Shown: in pieces, positions 25,843-34,600 of the stretch
Layout of the letters: the number at the start of each line of letters is the position of its first letter
Numbering within the stretch: position 1 is the stretch's first letter
NCBI RefSeq assembly: GCF_020905335.1
Contig: NZ_JAJJMN010000001.1
Coordinates: 2,108,001-2,172,000 of the forward strand
Length of the DNA stretch: 64,000 nucleotides
Direction: 5' to 3'
DNA from: Flavobacterium lipolyticum
GTDB lineage: Bacteria; Bacteroidota; Bacteroidia; Flavobacteriales; Flavobacteriaceae
Program-made: the position numbers and the translations under genes
The notes under the pieces: generated by a model
The model's input: the letters and a program-made list of their open reading frames with translations, nothing else
Told to the model about the DNA's origin: nothing
Databases searched by the model: none

Positions 25843-28800
25843 ATGAAATTAGCCGAAATATCCATCACACGTCCGTCGTTGGTAATTGTACTCTTTACAA
25901 TTCTAACATTAGGTGGACTGTTCAGCTACAGCCAGTTAGGTTATGAGCTGATCCCAAAATTTGAACAAAACGTTATTACCATTTCTACCATATACCCGGG
26001 AGCTTCTCCAAGTGAGGTAGAAAATACAGTAACCAAGAAAATTGAAGATGCGATCGCATCCTTAGAGAACGTTAAGAAAATTGACTCGAAATCGTACGAG
26101 AGTTTATCCATCGTTTCGATTACACTAACATCTGAAGCAAAAGTCGATTTCTCTCTGAATGATGCACAGCGAAAAATAAACGCGATTATTAGTGATTTAC
26201 CGGAAGACGTAAAAACACCGGCACTAACGAAATTCTCGCTAAGTGATTTACCCATCATGACACTTGGTGCCAACGGAAAAATGGATGAGGCAGAATTTTA
26301 TGACTTAATTGACAAAAAAATTGCTCCTATCTTATCCCGTGTGCAAGGTGTGGCTCAGGTAAATATTATTGGTGGTTCAGAGCGTGAAATTCAGGTAAAC
26401 CTTGACGCTTTAAAAATGCAGGGTTACGGACTATCTGTTCCGCAGGTGCAACAAAACATTTTGACTTCGAATCTGGATTTCCCCACAGGAAACATCCAGA
26501 CTCGTGATCAAAAAATATTAATTCGTTTAGCAGGTAAATACAAAAGTGTTGAAGAATTAAGAAACCTGGTAGTTTCTTCTCAAAACGGAATTCAGGTTCG
26601 TTTAAAAGATATTGCCGATGTACAGGATACTCAAAAGATTGCTGAAAAAATATCACGTGTAGATCAGAAAAGTGCGATCGTTTTGCAAATTGTAAAGCAA
26701 TCAGATGCAAATGCGGTTGCGGTAAGTGAGCATTTATTAAAGACAATTGCTACTCTTGAAAAAGATTATAAAGTAAACCAGTTAAAACTGGAAGTAGCAA
26801 AGGATAGTACCGTTTTTACTTTAGAGGCGGCAGACTCTGTAGTACACGATTTATTAATTGCGGTAGTACTGGTAGCTTTCGTAATGTTGTTCTTCCTTCA
26901 TAGTATCAGAAACTCGCTGATTGTAATGGTGTCGATTCCGGCCTCTTTGATTGCTACTTTTATCGGTATTTATTTAATGGGATATACTCTGAACTTAATG
27001 AGTTTATTAGGATTATCTCTTGTAGTTGGTATTCTGGTGGATGATGCGATTGTGGTACTGGAGAACATCTACAGACACATGGAAATGGGTAAAAGCCGAA
27101 TTCGTGCTTCGTATGACGGAACAGCCGAAATTGGAGGAACTGTAACTTCGATTACCTTAGTAATTGTGGTGGTATTCCTTCCAATTGCGATGAGCTCCGG
27201 ATTAGTATCGAATATCATTACACAATTCTGTGTGACGGTAATCATTTCAACGATGTTGTCGCTTTTAGCTTCTTTTACCATCATTCCTTGGTTGTCTTCT
27301 CGTTATGGTAAATTAGAGCATATTGAAGGAAAGAATTTATTTGGAAGAATCATTCTTGGCTTCGAAAGTTATTTAACACGTTTTACGGACTGGGTTTCTC
27401 ATTTATTAACCTGGTGTCTGGATCATTATATAAAAACATTTGCAGTAGTAATTGTATTGTTCTTTGCTTCAACAGTTGGTTTAATGGCAGGGGGGTTCAT
27501 CGGAGGAGAGTTCTTTGCTTCTTCTGATAGTGGGGAGTTCTTAGTTCAAATCGAAATGCCGAAAGACGCTTCGTTAGAGCAAACCAACTTCATGACTCAG
27601 AAAGCAGAAGCTTATTTGAAAGGACAAGAATATGTTCACAGCCAGATTACAACGGTAGGGCAAACCAGTGAAGGTTTTGGAGCATCACAGGCAACGGCTT
27701 ACAAAGCGGAGATCGACGTAAAAATGATCGAACAAAAAGACCGTACCGACGATGCTAACGTTTATGCAGCAAAAATCAAACGAAAGTTAGAAAAAGTATT
27801 AGTTGGTGCTAAAGTAAAAACCGTTCCGGTAGGTATCCTAGGAACAGCCGAAGATGCTACATTAGGATTGATCGTAACAGGTCCGTCAACAGAAAGTGCT
27901 ATGGCATTTGCTAAATTGGCAGAAGCAGAATTACGTACGATTCCGGGAACAACAGAGATTAAATTAACGGTTGAGGACGGAAATCCGGAGATCAACGTTA
28001 AAGTAGATCGTGATAAAATGGCAGCGTTGGGTTTAACACTTCAAACCGTTGGTTTAACCATGCAGACTGCTTTTAGTGGAAATACGGACGGTAAATACAG
28101 AGCTGGTGAATACGAATACGATATCAACATCAGATACAATGCCTTCGACAGAAAAAGTATTACTGACGTTAGTAATCTGATTTTTGTTAATGCAGCTGGT
28201 CAACAAATTAAATTGTCGCAGTTTGCAGACATTACAGAAGGTTCAGGACCTAGCCAGTTAGAGCGAAGAGACAAATCGGCTTCGGTAACGGTTAAAGGAC
28301 AAAACGTTGGGGTACCATCAGGAACAATTGTTCAGCAATGGCAAGTGAAATTAGACAAATTGAAAAAACCAGCCGGTGTAAACTACATCTGGGGTGGTGA
28401 CCAGGAGAACCAATCAGAAGGATTTGGTACTTTAGGAATCGCTTTATTGGCCGCTATTATCTTGGTTTACCTGGTAATGGTTGGACTTTATGACAGTTTT
28501 GTTCACCCGTTTGTCGTGTTATTTGCTATCCCGCTTTCGTTTATCGGTGCGATGTTAGCCTTGGCTTTGACCAACAACTCATTGAACATCTTTACGATTT
28601 TGGGGATCATCATGTTGATCGGTCTGGTGTGTAAGAATGCGATCATGTTGGTCGATTATACGAACCAGAGAAGAGCGGCAGGGGAATCCATTCGTACCGC
28701 ATTAATCCAGGCCAACCACGCTCGTTTGCGTCCAATTTTGATGACCACTATTGCGATGGTATTCGGTATGTTCCCAATTGCATTAGCATCAGGAGCAGGA

Positions 28801-29019
28801 GCTGAGTGGAAAAACGGTTTGGCATGGGTAATTATCGGAGGATTGATTTCGTCTTTATTCCTTACCTTAATTGTGGTTCCGGTTATTTATAATATCATGG
28901 AGAAAATTATTTATAAATTCTCTAAAGGAGAAAAAATCAACTACGAAGCTGAAATGTTCGCGGATTATACGCCAACAGAATTAAGTGAAGATGGTTTTAA
29001 TCCTAAACATACCCATTAA
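25843..29019 (+). CDS. RND-family (HAE1) inner-membrane efflux transporter
   Basis: 1058 aa, full AcrB-like length. N-terminal MKLAEISITRPSLVIVLFTILTLGG, porter domain start (YPGASPSEVENTVTKKIEDAI), helix 4 with the proton-relay pair in GILVDDAIVVLENIYRH (near residue 397-400), second-half GGFIGGEFFASSDSGEF and GLVCKNAIMLVDYTNQ with the conserved Lys on helix 10. It would export amphipathic compounds with the TolC and MFP partners. Proton-coupled from the helix 4 Asp pair, so a drug-type rather than heavy-metal pump is likely. Substrate unknown; control by the TetR gene upstream. Confidence 0.93.
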   Translation: MKLAEISITRPSLVIVLFTILTLGGLFSYSQLGYELIPKFEQNVITISTIYPGASPSEVENTVTKKIEDAIASLENVKKIDSKSYESLSIVSITLTSEAKVDFSLNDAQRKINAIISDLPEDVKTPALTKFSLSDLPIMTLGANGKMDEAEFYDLIDKKIAPILSRVQGVAQVNIIGGSEREIQVNLDALKMQGYGLSVPQVQQNILTSNLDFPTGNIQTRDQKILIRLAGKYKSVEELRNLVVSSQNGIQVRLKDIADVQDTQKIAEKISRVDQKSAIVLQIVKQSDANAVAVSEHLLKTIATLEKDYKVNQLKLEVAKDSTVFTLEAADSVVHDLLIAVVLVAFVMLFFLHSIRNSLIVMVSIPASLIATFIGIYLMGYTLNLMSLLGLSLVVGILVDDAIVVLENIYRHMEMGKSRIRASYDGTAEIGGTVTSITLVIVVVFLPIAMSSGLVSNIITQFCVTVIISTMLSLLASFTIIPWLSSRYGKLEHIEGKNLFGRIILGFESYLTRFTDWVSHLLTWCLDHYIKTFAVVIVLFFASTVGLMAGGFIGGEFFASSDSGEFLVQIEMPKDASLEQTNFMTQKAEAYLKGQEYVHSQITTVGQTSEGFGASQATAYKAEIDVKMIEQKDRTDDANVYAAKIKRKLEKVLVGAKVKTVPVGILGTAEDATLGLIVTGPSTESAMAFAKLAEAELRTIPGTTEIKLTVEDGNPEINVKVDRDKMAALGLTLQTVGLTMQTAFSGNTDGKYRAGEYEYDINIRYNAFDRKSITDVSNLIFVNAAGQQIKLSQFADITEGSGPSQLERRDKSASVTVKGQNVGVPSGTIVQQWQVKLDKLKKPAGVNYIWGGDQENQSEGFGTLGIALLAAIILVYLVMVGLYDSFVHPFVVLFAIPLSFIGAMLALALTNNSLNIFTILGIIMLIGLVCKNAIMLVDYTNQRRAAGESIRTALIQANHARLRPILMTTIAMVFGMFPIALASGAGAEWKNGLAWVIIGGLISSLFLTLIVVPVIYNIMEKIIYKFSKGEKINYEAEMFADYTPTELSEDGFNPKHTH

Positions 29020-29075
29020 TAGTTTTGATTTTTAATAGCGAAATTCTATAGCCCGAACTTGGAATTTCAATGAAA

Positions 29076-29117
29076 GATCCCAGATTCCTTTACTAAAATT
29101 GGAATTTGGGATTTTTT
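29076..29117 (+). terminator. Terminator of the efflux operon
   Basis: ATCCCAGATTCC (29077-29088) pairs with GGAATTTGGGAT (29101-29112), with one G-U pair, followed by T6. It sits 57 bp past the RND stop. Confidence 0.85.
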
Positions 29118-29190
29118 ATGGTTTAAGAGCTGTTAGCTGTTGATGAAAAATTGATCAGGGAGAACGTTCATAAAAAAATCTTTTGGATGT

Positions 29191-29350
29191 GATTCAAAAA
29201 AAAATATTCAACACATAGAAACATAGATTTTTAACAAACGATAAAGAATACTTAAAAGAAATACATTTCTTTCATTCCGATGCATCGGGAAGTTTTATTT
29301 GAAGTGAAATGCCTAGTTTTCAATTAAAAAAAGCTATGTTTCTATGTGTT
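29191..29350 (+). repeat. MITE-like element, copy 1
   Basis: Perfect 17-bp terminal inverted repeats (AACACATAGAAACATAG at 29210-29226, complement at 29334-29350) enclose about 107 AT-rich bases. The similarity to the copy at 31416-31565, in opposite orientation, extends outward through the GATTCAAAAA run from 29191. No coding capacity. No clear target-site duplication is seen. Together with the terminator this explains the 353-bp gap before the next gene. Confidence 0.8.
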
Positions 29351-29372
29351 AAAAAAAGTTAGACCCAACGGT

Positions 29373-30209
29373 TTAAATGAGAACTTTTTTGATGTGCTGG
29401 TTTTCTATAGCCGAGTGTATTTTAGTTGAGATCTCGTTATAATCAGGGTTGTAGTTGTCCCATATTTTCCAGACATCGTCTCTTTTTTTAATGAAATAAG
29501 TCTGTCTGTTCACCTTATTCAGTACAATTGTAGTAACGTCATTTTCGTTTTTCCATTCCAGATTCCAAAACTCCTTCACCGTAAGAATTGCGATATTTTC
29601 TTCCAGACTTGAAATCTTAAAATCATAAAGCTCAAAATTAGACCGATTATCTTCACAGTTTAAATGATATTTTAAAGTCGAATAATTTTCAAAAAGATCC
29701 TTGATCCTTTTTGCAAAAGGTCCTTCTTTGAATACAAAATCGCATAATCCCTCCATACTAACGACAGGTAATTTTTGTAAAGAATTAAACTCTTCCTGAC
29801 AATAATCGCTAATCAGTTTTTCAAAAAAGGCACCCGATTCCATTTTATTTTCAGACTGTAAAGTTTTTACAGCGTCTGTCGCTTCATCATTCAGAAAATG
29901 GTTTAAAGAAGGATAGCCGATAAAAATAGCCAGTTTGTCCAGACTCTTTAAAAACCGCAAATCAGAGTTTTTGGTTTTAGAAGAGTCATTGGTGAAAATC
30001 CTTTGCAAGGTCATGCTCGAGATCGAACATCCAAGCTCATTTCTTTTGGAGCCCTGCATAAATTCCGATTTCTCTAAAACATCAGAGATTATTTCCGAAA
30101 GGATAATGTAGTGCGCTCTTTTCCAATCTGTAACACCAGAGAGCGTACTGTTTTGTATGATTGGATGTGATTGTATGCCCTTTATTAATTTTTCTATTAT
30201 GATTTCCAT
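29373..30209 (-). CDS. Hypothetical protein, possible regulator
   Basis: 278 aa, no signal peptide or membrane helix. Residues 20-110 contain RNELGCSISSMTLQRIFTND and FLKSLDKLAIFIGYPSLNHFL, which resemble an N-terminal helical domain seen in uncharacterised Bacteroidota proteins. The C-terminal ~110 residues (EENIAILTVKEFWNLEWKNEN, TTIVLNKVNRQTYFIKKRDDVWKIWDNYNPDYNE) have the alternating pattern of an NTF2-like or SnoaL-like fold. It is divergent from the papain-like protease gene, and the two are enclosed by inverted MITE-like copies. I cannot assign a function. Confidence 0.55.
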   Translation of the reverse strand: MEIIIEKLIKGIQSHPIIQNSTLSGVTDWKRAHYIILSEIISDVLEKSEFMQGSKRNELGCSISSMTLQRIFTNDSSKTKNSDLRFLKSLDKLAIFIGYPSLNHFLNDEATDAVKTLQSENKMESGAFFEKLISDYCQEEFNSLQKLPVVSMEGLCDFVFKEGPFAKRIKDLFENYSTLKYHLNCEDNRSNFELYDFKISSLEENIAILTVKEFWNLEWKNENDVTTIVLNKVNRQTYFIKKRDDVWKIWDNYNPDYNEISTKIHSAIENQHIKKVLI

Positions 30210-30283
30210 AGGCGAATTTTTTAATAATTGACGTTCGTTTTGACGATAATTAAATACAATTCCTGTTAATTAAATCCTGATTA

Positions 30284-30291
30284 TAGATTTG
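30284..30291 (+). promoter_or_regulatory. Candidate promoter of the papain-like protease gene
   Basis: TAGATTTG matches TAnnTTTG; a partial CTG lies near -33. It would give a long (about 110-base) leader. Weak evidence. Confidence 0.35.
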
Positions 30292-30407
30292 TGTGTAAGA
30301 TAAGTTAGTGTTGTGATCTTTTTAGTGTTAATGTTCTGCTAAAATTAATAATAAATTCGTTAAATAATTTAACAAATTAAAAATTAACAACAAAACCCAA
30401 AAGAATT

Positions 30408-31376
30408 ATGAAAAAACTATTTACCAAATTTTCGATTAAAAAACTGGCACTTGTACTGCTGGCATTGCTTGCTTTATACTCTTGTGAGAAAGGAAATGAC
30501 CAGGCTGATGCCGTTGCTCAGGACAAATTAATGGACGGTAATGTCGATCTTTTAGACAAAGGAAGATACGGACTTGCTCAGATGCCGGATGCCTATTTAA
30601 AAAGTATTGAATTTTTAACTCCCGTTGATTATCGTGCGAGAATTGCGGAGTTACGACCAGATTTAGTGACAAGCACCCAAAAAATGTCTTTGACGGCTAA
30701 AGTTGCGGCCGCAAAAAACTTACCGACTCCACCGGTTGGAGATCAGGGAAGCGAAGGTTCCTGCGTAGGCTGGGGAGTGGGTTATGCGGCACACAGTATT
30801 GCCCGGTACCTTAATAATTCAGTACATCAAAGCAATTGGAGCGGGGCTTCAAGAAGTGCGGCCTATATTTACAATCAGATAAAACTGGGGAATTGCGGAG
30901 CAGGTTCTTACCCGAATGATGCCATGAATTTGATCAAAAATCAGGGAGAATGTTCAGAGGCTCAAATGCCTTACATTGCCGGAGGATGTAATACTCAGCC
31001 TTCAGCTCAGCAAAAAACGTGGGCTGCCGCCAGAAAAACGGGAGGATGGTTTAATGTGAATCCAAGAAGTACAGCTGATATCAAGTATTATCTGAATCAA
31101 AATTATGCTGTTGCAGTGTGTTTTGATGTCAATCAGAGTTTTTATGATATCCGTAATAACAACCATGTTTGGTCCAGTCTTTACGGCAGCAGACAAGGAG
31201 GTCACTGTGTTTGTATCATAGGATATGACGATGCTACCGGACTTTTTAAAGTACAAAATTCCTGGGGAGCAGGTTGGGGACGCAGCGGGTTCTTTTATGT
31301 AACGTACAACAATATTGCTAACGGTGCTTTCAATTGGGCAGGATGTATTATTCCAAATCCCGGAGCGAATTCTTAA
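30408..31376 (+). CDS. Papain-family (C1) cysteine protease lipoprotein
   Basis: 322 aa. Lipoprotein signal with lipobox LALYSC (Cys 26), so membrane-anchored outside the cytoplasm. The catalytic set is complete: oxyanion Q113 and nucleophile C119 in GDQGSEGSCVGWG, H266 in GGHCVCIIGYDD and N284 in QNSWG, with GWGRSGFFYV after it. The region before the catalytic domain (27-100) is short for a papain pro-peptide but may act as one. Extra cysteines (GNCGAG, GECSEA, GGCNTQ, AGCIIP) could form disulfides. Role unknown; degradation of external protein is the simple guess. Confidence 0.88.
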   Translation: MKKLFTKFSIKKLALVLLALLALYSCEKGNDQADAVAQDKLMDGNVDLLDKGRYGLAQMPDAYLKSIEFLTPVDYRARIAELRPDLVTSTQKMSLTAKVAAAKNLPTPPVGDQGSEGSCVGWGVGYAAHSIARYLNNSVHQSNWSGASRSAAYIYNQIKLGNCGAGSYPNDAMNLIKNQGECSEAQMPYIAGGCNTQPSAQQKTWAAARKTGGWFNVNPRSTADIKYYLNQNYAVAVCFDVNQSFYDIRNNNHVWSSLYGSRQGGHCVCIIGYDDATGLFKVQNSWGAGWGRSGFFYVTYNNIANGAFNWAGCIIPNPGANS

Positions 31377-31415
31377 CGGTACAATTAATTCAAGCCATTG
31401 GTTGTAATCGATTTA

Positions 31416-31565
31416 AACACATAGGAACATAGATGTAGTTGTCTCAAAAAGGCGCTTCACTAATTTTTAAAAATACATCAGCTATGTGAGAGAAAAATAT
31501 CTCTCTGTAGTATTCTTTTTAGGCGAAATGACTATGTTTCTATGTGTTGAATATTATTTTTTTTG
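31416..31565 (-). repeat. MITE-like element, copy 2 (inverted)
   Basis: 17-bp terminal repeats at 31416-31432 and 31532-31548 (one mismatch) around about 99 bases; the similarity to copy 1 extends outward to the TGAATATTATTTTTTTT run. The interior shares an AAAGAATACT...ATTT block with copy 1 when reversed, so the two copies are inverted relative to each other and enclose 29351-31415. Confidence 0.8.
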
Positions 31566-31594
31566 AATTGCACTTAATGGGATAACTCAATTAA

Positions 31595-31630
31595 AAAAGG
31601 AGACGGTCTAAAATCAGACAGTCTCCTTTT
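31595..31630. terminator. Bidirectional terminator
   Basis: AAAAGGAGAC (31595-31604) pairs with GTCTCCTTTT (31621-31630), with an inner GTCT/AGAC stem. It serves the convergent protease (plus) and SprB-repeat (minus) genes. Confidence 0.85.
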
Positions 31631-31662
31631 GTTTTATAGAAAGTGATGGGCTTTTGGTGGTT

Positions 31663-34600
31663 TTATTTCTTCACTATTTTAATGGTTTTGATTTGTCCTT
31701 CAGCTTTTACTTTAAGGAAATAAAATCCTGTAGCCACATTGGATAAATCAATTTCAGATTGTGTATGGTTTATGCTCTTCGTTAAAATAGTCTTTCCGGA
31801 AACCGAGATTAATTCAATTTTATCAATAACCGATGGGTTCTGTATCGATAAGTTGTGTTGAACTGGATTTGGATAAAATCTGAAATCCTGCAGCACAAAA
31901 TCAGGTGTCGCAAGCGATCCGTTTACTTTTGCTGTAACGGCAAGACGTTCCGTACTTTCGATTCCGTCTATGGTTTGAGAGGCATAATACGTAACGCCGT
32001 CCACTAAAATAGTGTTCGGTGGCAAAGGAGTTTCTGAAGTTTTACTTGTTTTACCTGTTGAAAGGCCTTTAGTGCTGTACCATTTTATGTTCTGACCTTC
32101 GATAACAAGATCTCCTAAAGTTTGGCCTGGTTTAAAATCGATTGTTATTGTTTTTTTTCCGCCTATTAAAGGTGCAGGAGGATCTATGGTAACATGAATT
32201 AATGCAATACATCCCATAGCGTCTCTTGCAGACACCTGATACATCCCGTAGTTGAAAACTGTAAAAGTGTTGCTTGACTGAAAAATGTTTAAATCTAATG
32301 AATATTGATACGGTGCAGTGCCACCGGTTGCGGTAACAGTTATATTTTGATTGTCGATTGTTGCCGAAACCGCTATAGGAATTGGTGCTTGCAGTATTAA
32401 ATTGATTGTTTCTGTACAATTATTAGTATCTCTTACAGTTATGGCGTAAACACCCGCATTTAAATTCATAAAGTTATTGCTTGTCTGGTAAGGACTTCCA
32501 TTTATGGAATATGTATATGGTGCTTGTCCACCTATAGCATTTGCCATGATTGCTCCGTTTGAAACGCAGGATACTGAGGAAGTAACTACTGCAGTAAGAT
32601 GTAATGGATTTGGAGCTACAATCGTTGTTACAAAAGTATAGATAGCATTATTAGCATCACGCACTTTTATGCTATAGCTGCCCGGAGAAACTGTAAAAGT
32701 ATTGGAGAGGTTATAAGTTACACCATTATCCATTGAATATTGATAAGGAAAGACACCTCCCGATGCCGTTACGGTTATTGTTCCCATTGGATTATTACAA
32801 CCTGGCTGAATAACAGTAGCCACAGCTAAAAGTGGATAAGGAGCCGAAATGGTTACCTGATTTTGTAACGAAGAACAGCCTTTAGCATCCTTAACAATCA
32901 CACTATAAGTTCCGGGAGCCAGATTATTAAAGGTATTTGCGCTTTGCGCCGGAACTATGATTGTATTATTGCTGTTCAAAAGGGTGTAAGTATAAGGAGC
33001 TGTACCTCCAGTCGCATTTACGATTAGAGCTCCGTCGTTACTGGTTGCAGTTGTTGCATTTATAATGATTAATGTACTATCAGGAGCAGTACGGGGGGCT
33101 ATCGTAGCGTTTACTGCTGCGATACAGCCATTGCTGTCTTTGGCCTTTAAGGTATAGGTTCCGGGAGTTAAAGTGAAAGTATTCGATGCTAAAAATGTAT
33201 TAGATTCGTTAAAAGAATAGGTGTAAGGCGGTTGTCCTCCGATTGCTGTAATGGTTGCAATATCAAAATCATTACAATTTTGAGCCTGATTAATGGCTAC
33301 ATTTGCCACGAAAGAAACCGGTGCTTCTATAGTGAATACGGTACTAAAGCTGCATCCATTTGCATCTCTGACTTCCAGAATATAATTTCCTGGATTTACA
33401 CCCGTATAGAAAGAACTAGATTGAAAAGGAAGACCGTTTAAGGAATATTGATACGGAACTGTACCGCCAACGGCATTAATAACTACATCACTTACAGGGG
33501 AATAGCAATTTGTAATGGGCGTATGAGCGACAGTCGCTGTTAAAGGAACAGGCTGTTCCAGCGTTATAGCATTTACAAGTGCAGTACAATTTAAAGTATC
33601 TTTTACCAGAATAGAATAAGTACCTGCAATTAAATTAGTAAAAACGGGATTGGAAGTATAAGTAACCCCATTGTCTATTGAATATTGATAAGATCCGTTA
33701 CCTCCTGAAACGATAACATCTATAGTGCCATTACTAAGGCAGTCTATCGTTTTGGTGATGAAAGCTGTAGCAGTTAAAGGGTTTGCAGGACTTATAACAG
33801 CAGTTATAGAAGCTGTAGTAGCTTGTGAATCTTTAACTTTTATGAGATAACTTCCTGCAATAAGATTACTAAAAACATTTGAAGAAGTATAACTATTCCC
33901 GTTGTCTATGGAATATTCATAAGGAGCCAAACCTCCAGTTGCAGTAACAATAATTCTTCCGTTAGAAGTATTACAGTCGATAGGAGTTATTTCAGCTGAA
34001 GCGGAAAGAACAGGTGACGGAGAAATTTCTAAATAATCTGATTGAAAATAACAGCCGTTTGCATCGATAGTTCGAACCTTATAAATTCGTGCAGGCAGAT
34101 TATTAAAAGTATTAGAGTTCTGAGGATCTACCACAACTACATTATTACTTTCTAAAGAGTACCTGTAAGGCGGCGTTCCACCTGTTGCCAATGCAGTAAT
34201 CGAGTTACCATTAACAGCAAGTGTTGTTTGTATTAAAGTAGGTTCTGATAATGTGACAGATACAATAGCCTGGCAGCCATTTTTGTCCAAAACCTTTATG
34301 GTGTGAGTTCCCGAGTGAACATTTTTAAAAGTATCACTAGTCTGAAATGGGCCGTTGTCAAGAGCGTAGGTATAAGGGGACTGTCCCTGAGTTACATTTG
34401 CTTTTATTATACCATCAGCAGAACTATTACAACTTATTTGTGAGACAATTTCAGCTGAAACCAATACTGGTTTTGCACCAGATATAGTAATCAGAGCGCT
34501 AGTCCTGGAACCATTTGAATCCCGAACCGTTACGCCATAGCTCCCGGCATTTAAATTAGAAAAGACATTTGAATCTATAAACTTCTCCGGATTAGACATG

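Noticed and set aside
29210..31548. Composite transposon with a transposase
   Set aside because: No transposase or integrase ORF between the two MITE-like copies; only a hypothetical protein and a protease.
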